The notes: generated by a model from the sequence alone, not told the origin. A stretch of 64,000 bases of DNA from Lasioglossum baleicum (GCF_051020765.1 NW_027469316.1:62001-126000), one strand, 5' to 3'. Shown: positions 37,855-51,230, counted from the first letter of the stretch. A program made the numbers and translations.

Positions 37855-39125
37855 GTAGGATATGAGTTAGGCGTTATGCGTTATGCGATATGCGTTATGC
37901 GTTATGCGTTATGCGTTGTGCGTTATGCGTTATGTGTTATGGATTTGCGTTATGCGTTATGCGTTATGCGTTGTGCCTTATGCGTTATGCGGTATGCGTT
38001 ATGCGTTATGCGTTATGCGTTATGCGTTATGCGTTATGCGTTATGCGTTATGCGTTATGCGTTATGCGTTATGCCATATGCGTTATGCGTTATGCGTTAT
38101 GCGTTATGCGTTATGCGTTATGCGTTATGCGTTATGCGTTATGCGTTATGCGTTATGCGTTATGCGTTATGCGTTATGCGTTATGCGTTATGCGTTATGC
38201 GTTATGCGTTATGCGTTATGCGTTGTGCGTTATGCGTTATGCGTTATGCGTTATGCGGTATGCGTTATGCGTTGTGCGTTGTGCGTTGTAGGATATGAGT
38301 TAGGCGTTATGCGTTATGCGATATGCGTTATGCGTTATGCGTTATGCGTTGTGCGTTATGCGTTATGTGTTATGGATTTGCGTTATGCGTTATGCGTTAT
38401 GCGTTGTGCCTTATGCGTTATGCGTTATGCGTTATGCGTTATGCGTTATGCGTTATGCGTTATGCGTTATGCGTTATGCGTTATGCGTTATGCGTTATGC
38501 GTTATGCGTTATGCGTTATGCGTTTTGCGTTATGCGTTATGCGTTATGCGTTATGCGTTATGCGTTATGCGTTATGCGTTATGCGTTGTGCGTTATGCGT
38601 TATGCGTTATGCGTTATGCGTTATGCGGTATGCGTTATGCGTTGTGCGTTGTGCGTTGTAGGATATGAGTTAGGCGTTATGCGTTATGCGATATGCGTTA
38701 TGCGTTATGCGTTATGCGTTGTGCGTTATGCGTTATGTGTTATGGATTTGCGTTATGCGTTATGCGTTATGCGTTGTGCCTTATGCGTTATGCGGTATGC
38801 GTTATGCGTTATGCGTTATGCGTTATGCGTTATGCGTTATGCGTTATGCGTTATGCGTTATGCGTTATGCGTTATGCCATATGCGTTATGCGTTATGCGT
38901 TATGCGTTATGCGTTATGCGTTATGCGTTATGCGTTATGCGTTATGCGTTATGCGTTATGCGTTATGCGTTATGCGTTATGCGTTATGCGTTATGCGTTA
39001 TGCGTTATGCGTTATGCGTTATGCGTTATGCGTTATGCGTTATGCGTTATGCGTTATGCGTTGTGCGTTATGCGTTATGCGTTATGCGTTATGCGGTATG
39101 CGTTATGCGTTGTGCGTTGTGCGTT
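37855..39125 (+). repeat. Short type B segments of 0.37-0.47 kb carrying ATGCGGT and ATGCCAT
   Basis: Markers at 37855, 38288 and 38658. The segments from 37855 (433 bp) and 38658 (468 bp) share the order marker, M2a, GTGCCTT, ATGCGGT, canonical run, ATGCCAT, canonical run, GTGCGTT, ATGCGGT. The segment from 38288 (370 bp) carries TTGCGTT instead. The same 433-bp form recurs at 42202 and a 426-bp form at 43758. Confidence 0.87.
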
Positions 39126-41592
39126 GTAGGATATGAGTTAGGCGTTATGCGTTATGCGATATGCGTTATGCGTTATGCGTTATGCGTTGTGCGTTATGCG
39201 TTATGTGTTATGGATTTGCGTTATGCGTTATGCGTTATGCGTTGTGCCTTATGCGTTATGCGTTATGCGTTATGCGTTATGCGTTATGCGTTATGCGTTA
39301 TGCGTTATGCGTTATGCGTTATGCGTTATGGGCTCTGCGTTGTGCGTTATGCGTTATGAGTTATGCGATATGCGTTATGGGTTATGCGTTATGTGTTATG
39401 GGCTCTGCGTTATGCGTTGTGCGTTATGCGTTATGCGTTATGCGTTATGCGTTATGCGTTGTGCGTTGTGCGTTGTGCGTTGTGCGTTGTGCGTTATGCG
39501 TTATGCGTTGTGCGTTGTGCGTTATGCGTTTGCGTTATGCGTTGTGCGTTATGCGTTATGCGTTATGCGTTTGCGTTATGCGTTATGCGTTATGCGTTAT
39601 GCGTTATGCGTTATGCGTTATGCGTTATGCGTTATGCGTTATGCGTTATGCGTTATGCGTTATGCGTTATGCGTTATGCGTTATGCGTTATGCGTTATGC
39701 GTTATGCGTTATGCGTTATGCGTTATGCGTTATGCGTTATGCGTTATGCGTTATGCGTTATGCGTTATGCGTTATGCGTTATGCGTTATGCGTTATGCGT
39801 TATGCGTTATGCGTTATGCGTTATGCGTTATGCGTTATGCGTTATGCGTTATGCGTTATGCGTTATGCGTTATGCGTTATGCGTTATGCGTTGTGCGTTG
39901 TGCGTTGTGCGTTGTGCGTTATGCGTTATGCGTTATGCGTTATGCGTTATGCGTTATGCGTTATGCGTTATGCGTTATGCGTTATGCGTTATGCGTTATG
40001 CGTTATGCGTTGTGCGTTGTGCGTTGTGCGTTGTGCGTTGTGCGTTGTGCGTTATACGTTATGCGTTATGCGTTTGCGTTATGCGTTGTGCGTTGTGCGT
40101 TATGCGTTATGCGTTATGCGTTATGCGTTATGCGTTATGCGTTATGCGTTATGCGTTATGCGTTATGCGTTATGCGTTATGCGTTATGCGTTATGCGTTA
40201 TGCGTTATGCGTTATGCGTTATGCGTTATGCGTTATGCGTTATGCGTTATGCGTTATGCGTTATGCGTTATGCGTTATGCGTTATGCGTTATGTGTTATG
40301 GATTTGCGTTGTGCGTTGTGCGTTATGCGTTATGCGGTATGCGTTATGCGTTGTGCGTTGTGCGTTGTAGGATATGAGTTAGGCGTTATGCGTTATGCGA
40401 TATGCGTTATGCGTTATGCGTTGTGCGTTATGCGTTATGTGTTATGGATTTGCGTTATGCGTTATGCGTTGTGCCTTATGCGTTATGCGATATGCGTTAT
40501 GCGTTATGCGTTATGCGTTATGCGTTGTGCGTTGTGCGTTATGCGTTATGCGTTATGCGTTGTGCGTTGTGCGTTGTGCGTTATGCGTTTGCGTTATGCG
40601 TTGTGCGTTATGCGTTATGCGTTATGCGTTATGCGTTATGCGTTATGCGTTATGCGTTATGCGTTATGCGTTATGCGTTGTGCGTTGTGCGTTGTGCGTT
40701 GTGCGTTGTGCGTTATACGTTATGCGTTTGCGTTATGCGTTGTGCGTTGTGCGTTATGCGTTATGCGTTATGCGTTATGCGTTATGCGTTATGCGTTATG
40801 CGTTATGCGTTATGCGTTATGCGTTATGCGTTATGCGTTATGCGTTATGCGTTATGCGTTATGCGTTATGCGTTATGCGTTATGCGTTATGCGTTATGCG
40901 TTATGCGTTATGCGTTATGCGTTATGCGTTATGCGTTATGCGTTATGCGTTATGCGTTATGCGTTATGCGTTATGCGTTGTGCGTTGTGCGTTGTGCGTT
41001 GTGCGTTGTGCGTTGTGCGTTATACGTTATGCGTTATGCGTTTGCGTTATGCGTTGTGCGTTGTGCGTTATGCGTTATGCGTTATGCGTTATGCGTTATG
41101 CGTTATGCGTTATGCGTTATGCGTTATGCGTTATGCGTTATGCGTTATGCGTTATGCGTTATGCGTTGTGCGTTGTGCGTTGTGCGTTGTGCGTTGTGCG
41201 TTGTGCGTTATACGTTATGCGTTATGCGTTTGCGTTATGCGTTGTGCGTTGTGCGTTATGCGTTATGCGTTATGCGTTATGCGTTATGCGTTATGCGTTA
41301 TGCGTTATGCGTTATGCGTTATGCGTTATGCGTTATGCGTTATGCGTTATGCGTTATGCGTTATGCGTTATGCGTTATGCGTTATGCGTTATGCGTTATG
41401 CGTTATGCGTTATGCGTTATGCGTTATGCGTTATGCGTTATGCGTTATGCGTTATGCGTTATGCGTTATGCGTTATGCGTTATGCGTTATGCGTTATGCG
41501 TTATGCGTTATGTGTTATGGATTTGCGTTGTGCGTTGTGCGTTATGCGTTATGCGTTATGCGGTATGCGTTATGCGTTGTGCGTTGTGCGTT
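39126..41592 (+). repeat. Block of about 2.45 kb, copy 1 (partner at 44.18-46.60 kb)
   Basis: Marker B at 39126, M2a, M3b (ATGCGAT at 39363), right-type M4 (6-bp units near 39530 and 39572), a long run, GTGCGTT runs, the first GTGCGTT-ATACGTT-ATGCGTT motif near 40054, M2b, marker B at 40367, M2a and a lone ATGCGAT near 40490. Three further ATACGTT motifs follow near 40.71, 41.02 and 41.21 kb, then a run and M2b. Offsets to the partner are 5058 bp at 39126 and 40367, and 5010 bp at 41593. Confidence 0.87.
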
Positions 41593-44183
41593 GTAGGATA
41601 TGAGTTAGGCGTTATGCGTTATGCGATATGCGTTATGCGTTATGCGTTGTGCGTTGTGCGTTATGCGTTATGCGTTATGCGTTATGCGTTATGCGTTATG
41701 CGTTATGCGTTATGCGTTATGCGTTATGCGTTATGCGTTATGCGTTATGCGTTATGCGTTATGCGTTATGCGTTATGCGTTATGCGTTATGCGTTATGCG
41801 TTATGCGTTATGCGTTATGCGTTATGCGTTATGCGTTATGCCATATGCGTTATGCGTTATGCGTTATGCGTTATGCGTTATGCGTTATGCGTTATGCGTT
41901 ATGCGTTATGCGTTTTGCGTTATGCGTTATGCGTTATGCGTTATACGTTATGCGTTATGCGTTATGCGTTATGCGTTGTGCGTTATGCGTTATGCCATAT
42001 GCGTTATGCGTTATGCGTTATGCGTTATGCGTTATGCGTTATGCGTTATGCGTTATGCGTTATGCGTTTTGCGTTATGCGTTATGCGTTATGCGTTATAC
42101 GTTATGCGTTATGCGTTATGCGTTATGCGTTGTGCGTTATGCGTTATGCGTTATGCGTTATGCGTTATGCGGTATGCGTTATGCGTTGTGCGTTGTGCGT
42201 TGTAGGATATGAGTTAGGCGTTATGCGTTATGCGATATGCGTTATGCGTTATGCGTTATGCGTTGTGCGTTATGCGTTATGTGTTATGGATTTGCGTTAT
42301 GCGTTATGCGTTATGCGTTGTGCCTTATGCGTTATGCGGTATGCGTTATGCGTTATGCGTTATGCGTTATGCGTTATGCGTTATGCGTTATGCGTTATGC
42401 GTTATGCGTTATGCGTTATGCCATATGCGTTATGCGTTATGCGTTATGCGTTATGCGTTATGCGTTATGCGTTATGCGTTATGCGTTATGCGTTATGCGT
42501 TATGCGTTATGCGTTATGCGTTATGCGTTATGCGTTATGCGTTATGCGTTATGCGTTATGCGTTATGCGTTGTGCGTTATGCGTTATGCGTTATGCGTTA
42601 TGCGGTATGCGTTATGCGTTGTGCGTTGTGCGTTGTAGGATATGAGTTAGGCGTTATGCGTTATGCGATATGCGTTATGCGTTATGCGTTATGCGTTGTG
42701 CGTTATGCGTTATGTGTTATGGATTTGCGTTATGCGTTATGCGTTATGCGTTGTGCCTTATGCGTTATGCGTTATGCGTTATGCGTTATGCGTTATGCGT
42801 TATGCGTTATGCGTTATGGGCTCTGCGTTGTGCGTTATGCGTTATGAGTTATGCGATATGCGTTATGGGTTATGCGTTATGTGTTATGGGCTCTGCGTTA
42901 TGCGTTGTGCGTTATGCGTTATGCGTTATGCGTTATGCGTTATGCGTTGTGCGTTGTGCGTTGTGCGTTGTGCGTTGTGCGTTATGCGTTATGCGTTGTG
43001 CGTTGTGCGTTATGCGTTTGCGTTATGCGTTATGCGTTATGCGTTATGCGTTGTGCGTTATGCGTTATGTGTTATGGATTTGCGTTATGCGTTATGCGTT
43101 ATGCGTTGTGCCTTATGCGTTATGCGTTATGCGTTATGCGTTATGCGGTATGCGTTATGCGTTGTGCGTTGTGCGTTGTAGGATATGAGTTAGGCGTTAT
43201 GCGTTATGCGATATGCGTTATGCGTTATGCGTTGTGCGTTATGCGTTATGTGTTATGGATTTGCGTCATGCGTTGTGCCTTATGCGTTATGCGTTATGCG
43301 TTGTGCGTTCTGCGTTATGCGTTATGCGTTATGCGTTATGCGTTATGCGTTATGCGTTATGCGTTATGCGTTATGCGTTATGCGTTATGCGTTATGCGTT
43401 ATGCGTTATGCGTTATGCGTTATGCGTTATGCGTTATGCGTTATGCGTTATGCGTTATGCGTGATGCGTTATGCCTTATGCGGTATGCGTTATGCGTTAT
43501 GCGTTATGCGTTATGCGTTATGCGTTATGCGTTATGCGTTATGCGTTATGCCATATGCGTTATGCGTTATGCGTTATGCGTTATGCGTTATGCGTTATGC
43601 GTTATGCGTTATGCGTTATGCGTTTTGCGTTATGCGTTATGCGTTATGCGTTATACGTTATGCGTTATGCGTTATGCGTTATGCGTTGTGCGTTATGCGT
43701 TATGCGTTATGCGTTATGCGTTATGCGGTATGCGTTATGCGTTGTGCGTTGTGCGTTGTAGGATATGAGTTAGGCGTTATGCGTTATGCGATATGCGTTA
43801 TGCGTTATGCGTTATGCGTTGTGCGTTATGCGTTATGTGTTATGGATTTGCGTTATGCGTTATGCGTTATGCGTTGTGCCTTATGCGTTATGCGGTATGC
43901 GTTATGCGTTATGCGTTATGCGTTATGCGTTATGCGTTATGCGTTATGCGTTATGCGTTATGCGTTATGCCATATGCGTTATGCGTTATGCGTTATGCGT
44001 TATGCGTTATGCGTTATGCGTTATGCGTTATGCGTTATGCGTTATGCGTTATGCGTTATGCGTTATGCGTTATGCGTTATGCGTTATGCGTTATGCGTTA
44101 TGCGTTATGCGTTATGCGTTGTGCGTTATGCGTTATGCGTTATGCGTTATGCGGTATGCGTTATGCGTTGTGCGTTGTGCGTT
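41593..44183 (+). repeat. ATGCCAT-rich spacer between the two 2.4-kb blocks
   Basis: Markers B at 41593, 42202, 42635, 43178 and 43758. The segment from 41593 has no M2; it holds ATGCCAT near 41839 and 41993, TTGCGTT near 41913 and 42067, and ATACGTT within plain array near 41.94 and 42.10 kb. The segment from 42202 repeats 37855-38287 (both 433 bp). The segment from 42635 has M2a, M3b (42851) and a half M4. The segment from 43178 has TGCGTC (43262-43267), ATGCGTG, ATGCCTT and ATGCCAT. The segment from 43758 is 426 bp. Confidence 0.86.
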
Positions 44184-46602
44184 GTAGGATATGAGTTAGG
44201 CGTTATGCGTTATGCGATATGCGTTATGCGTTATGCGTTATGCGTTGTGCGTTATGCGTTATGTGTTATGGATTTGCGTTATGCGTTATGCGTTATGCGT
44301 TGTGCCTTATGCGTTATGCGTTATGCGTTATGCGTTATGCGTTATGCGTTATGCGTTATGCGTTATGCGTTATGGGCTCTGCGTTGTGCGTTATGCGTTA
44401 TGAGTTATGCGATATGCGTTATGGGTTATGCGTTATGTGTTATGGGCTCTGCGTTATGCGTTGTGCGTTATGCGTTATGCGTTATGCGTTATGCGTTATG
44501 CGTTGTGCGTTGTGCGTTGTGCGTTGTGCGTTGTGCGTTATGCGTTATGCGTTGTGCGTTGTGCGTTATGCGTTTGCGTTATGCGTTGTGCGTTATGCGT
44601 TATGCGTTATGCGTTTGCGTTATGCGTTATGCGTTATGCGTTATGCGTTATGCGTTATGCGTTATGCGTTATGCGTTATGCGTTATGCGTTATGCGTTAT
44701 GCGTTATGCGTTATGCGTTATGCGTTATGCGTTATGCGTTATGCGTTATGCGTTATGCGTTATGCGTTATGCGTTATGCGTTATGCGTTATGCGTTATGC
44801 GTTATGCGTTATGCGTTATGCGTTATGCGTTATGCGTTATGCGTTATGCGTTATGCGTTATGCGTTATGCGTTATGCGTTATGCGTTATGCGTTATGCGT
44901 TATGCGTTATGCGTTATGCGTTATGCGTTGTGCGTTGTGCGTTATGCGTTATGCGTTATGCGTTATGCGTTATGCGTTATGCGTTATGCGTTATGCGTTA
45001 TGCGTTATGCGTTATGCGTTATGCGTTATGCGTTATGCGTTATGCGTTGTGCGTTGTGCGTTGTGCGTTGTGCGTTGTGCGTTGTGCGTTATACGTTATG
45101 CGTTATGCGTTTGCGTTATGCGTTGTGCGTTGTGCGTTATGCGTTATGCGTTATGCGTTATGCGTTATGCGTTATGCGTTATGCGTTATGCGTTATGCGT
45201 TATGCGTTATGCGTTATGCGTTATGCGTTATGCGTTATGCGTTATGCGTTATGCGTTATGCGTTATGCGTTATGCGTTATGCGTTATGCGTTATGCGTTA
45301 TGCGTTATGCGTTATGCGTTATGCGTTATGCGTTATGCGTTATGCGTTATGTGTTATGGATTTGCGTTGTGCGTTGTGCGTTATGCGTTATGCGGTATGC
45401 GTTATGCGTTGTGCGTTGTGCGTTGTAGGATATGAGTTAGGCGTTATGCGTTATGCGATATGCGTTATGCGTTATGCGTTGTGCGTTATGCGTTATGTGT
45501 TATGGATTTGCGTTATGCGTTATGCGTTGTGCCTTATGCGTTATGCGATATGCGTTATGCGTTATGCGTTATGCGTTATGCGTTGTGCGTTGTGCGTTAT
45601 GCGTTATGCGTTATGCGTTGTGCGTTGTGCGTTGTGCGTTATGCGTTTGCGTTATGCGTTGTGCGTTATGCGTTATGCGTTATGCGTTATGCGTTATGCG
45701 TTATGCGTTATGCGTTATGCGTTATGCGTTATGCGTTGTGCGTTGTGCGTTGTGCGTTGTGCGTTGTGCGTTATACGTTATGCGTTTGCGTTATGCGTTG
45801 TGCGTTGTGCGTTATGCGTTATGCGTTATGCGTTATGCGTTATGCGTTATGCGTTATGCGTTATGCGTTATGCGTTATGCGTTATGCGTTATGCGTTATG
45901 CGTTATGCGTTATGCGTTATGCGTTATGCGTTATGCGTTATGCGTTATGCGTTATGCGTTATGCGTTATGCGTTATGCGTTATGCGTTATGCGTTATGCG
46001 TTATGCGTTGTGCGTTGTGCGTTGTGCGTTGTGCGTTGTGCGTTGTGCGTTATACGTTATGCGTTATGCGTTTGCGTTATGCGTTGTGCGTTGTGCGTTA
46101 TGCGTTATGCGTTATGCGTTATGCGTTATGCGTTATGCGTTATGCGTTATGCGTTATGCGTTATGCGTTATGCGTTATGCGTTATGCGTTGTGCGTTGTG
46201 CGTTGTGCGTTGTGCGTTGTGCGTTGTGCGTTGTGCGTTATACGTTATGCGTTATGCGTTGTGCGTTGTGCGTTATGCGTTATGCGTTATGCGTTATGCG
46301 TTATGCGTTATGCGTTATGCGTTATGCGTTATGCGTTATGCGTTATGCGTTATGCGTTATGCGTTATGCGTTATGCGTTATGCGTTATGCGTTATGCGTT
46401 ATGCGTTATGCGTTATGCGTTATGCGTTATGCGTTATGCGTTATGCGTTATGCGTTATGCGTTATGCGTTATGCGTTATGCGTTATGCGTTATGCGTTAT
46501 GCGTTATGCGTTATGCGTTATGTGTTATGGATTTGCGTTGTGCGTTGTGCGTTATGCGTTATGCGTTATGCGGTATGCGTTATGCGTTGTGCGTTGTGCG
46601 TT
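44184..46602 (+). repeat. Block of about 2.42 kb, copy 2 (partner at 39.13-41.59 kb)
   Basis: Repeats copy 1: marker B at 44184, M2a, M3b (44407), right-type M4, long run, GTGCGTT pair, ATACGTT near 45.09 kb, M2b, marker B at 45425, M2a, a lone ATGCGAT near 45547, ATACGTT motifs near 45.77, 46.05 and 46.24 kb, M2b. In the last motif the 6-bp TGCGTT present in copy 1 is missing, so the phase shift differs and the offset drops from 5058 to 5010. Confidence 0.86.
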
Positions 46603-47983
46603 GTAGGATATGAGTTAGGCGTTATGCGTTATGCGATATGCGTTATGCGTTATGCGTTGTGCGTTATGCGTTATGTGTTATGGATTTGCGTTATGCGTTG
46701 TGCCTTATGCGTTATGCGTTATGCGTTATGCGTTATGCGTTATGCGTTATGCGTTATGCGTTATGCGTTATGCGTTATGCGTTATGCGTTGTGCGTTGTG
46801 CGTTATGCGTTATGCGTTGTGCGTTGTGCGTTGTGCGTTATGCGTTTGCGTTATGCGTTGTGCGTTATGCGTTATGCGTTATGCGTTTGCGTTATGCGTT
46901 ATGCGTTATGCGTTATGCGTTATGCGTTATGCGTTATGCGTTATGCGTTATGCGTTATGCGTTATGCGTTATGCGTTATGCGTTATGCGTTATGCGTTAT
47001 GCGTTATGCGTTATGCGTTATGCGTTATGCGTTATGCGTTATGCGTTATGCGTTATGCGTTATGCGTTATGCGTTATGCGTTATGCGTTATGCGTTATGC
47101 GTTATGCGTTATGCGTTATGCGTTATGCGTTATGCGTTATGTGTTATGGATTTGCGTTGTGCGTTGTGCGTTATGCGTTATGCGTTATGCGTTATGCGTT
47201 ATGCGTTATGCGTTATGCGTTTGCGTTATGCGTTATGCGTTATGCGTTATGCGTTATGCGTTATGCGTTATGCGTTATGCGTTATGCGTTATGCGTTATG
47301 CGTTATGCGTTATGCGTTATGCGTTATGCGTTATGCGTTATGCGTTATGCGTTATGCGTTATGCGTTATGCGTTATGCGTTATGCGTTATGCGTTATGCG
47401 TTATGCGTTATGCGTTATGCGTTGTGCCTTATGCGTTATGCGTTATGCGTTATGCGTTATGCGTTATGCGTTATGCGTTATGGGCTCTGCGTTGTGCGTT
47501 ATGCGTTATGAGTTATGCGATATGCGTTATGGGTTATGCGTTATGTGTTATGGGCTCTGCGTTATGCGTTGTGCGTTATGCGTTATGCGTTATGCGTTAT
47601 GCGTTGTGCGTTGTGCGTTGTGCGTTATGCGTTATGCGTTATGCGTTATGCGTTATGCGTTATGCGTTATGCGTTATGCGTTATGCGTTATGCGTTATGC
47701 GTTATGCGTTATGCGTTATGCGTTATGCGTTATGCGTTATGCGTTATGCGTTATGCGTTATGCGTTATGCGTTATGCGTTATGCGTTATGCGTTATGCGT
47801 TATGCGTTATGCGTTATGCGTTATGCGTTATGCGTTATGCGTTATGCGTTATGCGTTATGCGTTATGCGTTATGCGTTATGCGTTATGCGTTATGCGTTA
47901 TGCGTTATGCGTTATGCGTTATGCGTTATGCGTTATGCGTTATGCGTTATGCGTTATGCGTTATGCGTTATGCGTTATGCGTT
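46603..47983 (+). repeat. Type B segment with right-type M4 and M3b between long runs
   Basis: Marker B at 46603, then M2a with one canonical unit fewer before GTGCCTT than usual, right-type M4 (6-bp units near 46847 and 46887), a run, M2b without a marker near 47137, a 6-bp unit near 47220, a run, GTGCCTT, M3b (ATGCGAT at 47515), three GTGCGTT and about 50 canonical units. Confidence 0.87.
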
Positions 47984-49593
47984 ATGTGTTATGGATTTGC
48001 GTTGTGCGTTGTGCGTTATGCGTTATGCGTTATGCGGTATGCGTTATGCGTTGTGCGTTGTGCGTTGTAGGATATGAGTTAGGCGTTATGCGTTATGCGA
48101 TATGCGTTATGCGTTATGCGTTGTGCGTTATGCGTTATGTGTTATGGATTTGCGTTATGCGTTATGCGTTGTGCGTTATGCGTTATGCGTTATGCGTTAT
48201 GCGTTATGCGTTATGCGTTATGCGTTATGCGTTATGCGGTATGCGTTATGCGTTGTGCGTTGTGCGTTGTGCGTTGTGCGTTATGCGTTATGCGTTATGC
48301 GTTATGCGTTATGCGTTATGCGTTATGTGTTATGGATTTGCGTTGTGCGTTGTGCGTTATGCGTTATGCGTTATGCGGTATGCGTTATGCGTTATGCGTT
48401 ATGGGCTCTGCGTTGTGCGTTATGCGTTATGAGTTATGCGATATGCGTTATGGGTTATGCGTTATGTGTTATGGGCTCTGCGTTATGCGTTGTGCGTTAT
48501 GCGTTATGCGTTATGCGTTATGCGTTATGCGTTGTGCGTTGTGCGTTGTGCGTTGTGCGTTGTGCGTTATGCGTTATGCGTTATGCGTTATGCGTTATGC
48601 GTTATGCGTTATGCGTTATGCGGTATGCGTTATGCGTTGTGCGTTGTGCGTTGTGCGTTGTGCGTTATGCGTTATGCGTTATGCGTTATGCGTTATGCGT
48701 TATGCGTTATGTGTTATGGATTTGCGTTGTGCGTTGTGCGTTATGCGTTATGCGTTATGCGGTATGCGTTATGCGTTGTGCGTTGTGCGTTGTAGGATAT
48801 GAGTTAGGCGTTATGCGTTATGCGATATGCGTTATGCGTTATGCGTTGTGCGTTATGCGTTATGTGTTATGGATTTGCGTTATGCGTTATGCGTTGTGCC
48901 TTATGCGTTATGCGTTATGCGTTATGCGTTATGCGTTATGCGTTGTGCGTTGTGCGTTATGCGTTATGCGTTGTGCGTTGTGCGTTGTGCGTTATGCGTT
49001 TGCGTTATGCGTTGTGCGTTATGCGTTATGCGTTATGCGTTTGCGTTATGCGTTATGCGTTATGCGTTATGCGTTATGCGTTATGCGTTATGCGTTATGC
49101 GTTATGCGTTATGCGTTATGCGTTATGCGTTATGCGTTATGCGTTATGCGTTATGCGTTATGCGTTATGCGTTATGCGTTATGCGTTATGCGTTATGCGT
49201 TATGCGTTATGCGTTATGCGTTATGCGTTATGCGTTATGCGTTATGCGTTATGCGTTATGCGTTATGCGTTATGCGTTATGCGTTATGCGTTATGCCTTA
49301 TGCGTTATGCGTTATGCGTTATGCGTTATGCGTTATGCGTTATGCGTTATGCGTTATGCGTTATGCGTTATGCGTTATGCGTTATGCGTTATGCGTTATG
49401 CGTTATGCGTTATGCGTTATGCGTTATGCGTTATGCGTTATGCGTTATGCGTTATGCGGTATGCGTTATGCGTTATGCGTTATGCGTTATGCGTTATGCG
49501 TTATGCGTTATGCGTTATGCGTTATGCGTTATGCGTTATGCGTTATGCGTTATGCGTTATGCGTTATGCGTTATGCGTTATGCGTTATGCGTT
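47984..49593 (+). repeat. 1,610-bp tandem duplication, copy 1
   Basis: M2b, marker B at 48067, an M2 lacking GTGCCTT, ATGCGGT (48234), GTGCGTT run, M2b without a marker, ATGCGGT, M3b (ATGCGAT at 48436), GTGCGTT run, ATGCGGT (48618), GTGCGTT run, M2b, marker B at 48792, M2a, right-type M4 (second 6-bp unit 49042-49047), run, ATGCCTT at 49293, run, ATGCGGT at 49454. Every cassette up to 49047 recurs exactly 1610 bp (230 x 7) later. Confidence 0.92.
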
Positions 49594-51230
49594 ATGTGTT
49601 ATGGATTTGCGTTGTGCGTTGTGCGTTATGCGTTATGCGTTATGCGGTATGCGTTATGCGTTGTGCGTTGTGCGTTGTAGGATATGAGTTAGGCGTTATG
49701 CGTTATGCGATATGCGTTATGCGTTATGCGTTGTGCGTTATGCGTTATGTGTTATGGATTTGCGTTATGCGTTATGCGTTGTGCGTTATGCGTTATGCGT
49801 TATGCGTTATGCGTTATGCGTTATGCGTTATGCGTTATGCGTTATGCGGTATGCGTTATGCGTTGTGCGTTGTGCGTTGTGCGTTGTGCGTTATGCGTTA
49901 TGCGTTATGCGTTATGCGTTATGCGTTATGCGTTATGTGTTATGGATTTGCGTTGTGCGTTGTGCGTTATGCGTTATGCGTTATGCGGTATGCGTTATGC
50001 GTTATGCGTTATGGGCTCTGCGTTGTGCGTTATGCGTTATGAGTTATGCGATATGCGTTATGGGTTATGCGTTATGTGTTATGGGCTCTGCGTTATGCGT
50101 TGTGCGTTATGCGTTATGCGTTATGCGTTATGCGTTATGCGTTGTGCGTTGTGCGTTGTGCGTTGTGCGTTGTGCGTTATGCGTTATGCGTTATGCGTTA
50201 TGCGTTATGCGTTATGCGTTATGCGTTATGCGGTATGCGTTATGCGTTGTGCGTTGTGCGTTGTGCGTTGTGCGTTATGCGTTATGCGTTATGCGTTATG
50301 CGTTATGCGTTATGCGTTATGTGTTATGGATTTGCGTTGTGCGTTGTGCGTTATGCGTTATGCGTTATGCGGTATGCGTTATGCGTTGTGCGTTGTGCGT
50401 TGTAGGATATGAGTTAGGCGTTATGCGTTATGCGATATGCGTTATGCGTTATGCGTTGTGCGTTATGCGTTATGTGTTATGGATTTGCGTTATGCGTTAT
50501 GCGTTGTGCCTTATGCGTTATGCGTTATGCGTTATGCGTTATGCGTTATGCGTTGTGCGTTGTGCGTTATGCGTTATGCGTTGTGCGTTGTGCGTTGTGC
50601 GTTATGCGTTTGCGTTATGCGTTGTGCGTTATGCGTTATGCGTTATGCGTTTGCGTTATGCGTTATGCGTTATGCGTTATGCGTTATGCGTTATGCGTTA
50701 TGCGTTATGCGTTATGCGTTATGCGTTATGCGTTATGCGTTATGCGTTATGCGTTATGCGTTATGCGTTATGCGTTATGCGTTATGCGTTATGCGTTATG
50801 CGTTATGCGTTATGCGTTATGCGTTATGCGTTATGCGTTATGCGTTATGCGTTATGCGTTATGCGTTATGCGTTATGCGTTATGCGTTATGCGTTATGCG
50901 TTATGCGTTATGCGTTATGCGTTATGCGTTATGCCTTATGCGTTATGCGTTATGCGTTATGCGTTATGCGTTATGCGTTATGCGTTATGCGTTATGCGTT
51001 ATGCGTTATGCGTTATGCGTTATGCGTTATGCGTTATGCGTTATGCGTTATGCGTTATGCGTTATGCGTTATGCGTTATGCGGTATGCGTTATGCGTTAT
51101 GCGTTATGCGTTATGCGTTATGCGTTATGCGTTATGCGTTATGCGTTATGCGTTATGCGTTATGCGTTATGCGTTATGCGTTATGCGTTATGCGTTATGC
51201 GTTATGCGTTATGCGTTATGCGTTATGCGT
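49594..51230 (+). repeat. 1,610-bp tandem duplication, copy 2
   Basis: M2b at 49594, marker B 49677, M3b 50046, marker B 50402 and second 6-bp unit of M4 at 50652 all sit 1610 bp after copy 1. Downstream the offset drifts by whole units: ATGCCTT at 50931 (28 bp later than expected) and ATGCGGT at 51078 (14 bp later). The end is in plain array and approximate. Confidence 0.9.

Larger units (their letters stand above)
30054..43976 (+). repeat. Zone of ATGCCAT units (11 copies), each creating CATATG
   Basis: ATGCCAT before a normal unit creates the palindrome CATATG, an NdeI site. I count 11, starting at 30057, 35952, 36148, 37635, 38075, 38878, 41842, 41996, 42422, 43552 and 43971, and none outside this interval. 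ATGCGTG followed one unit later by ATGCCTT lies in the same zone, near 35.06, 35.86, 36.05, 37.54 and 43.46 kb. Confidence 0.85.
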
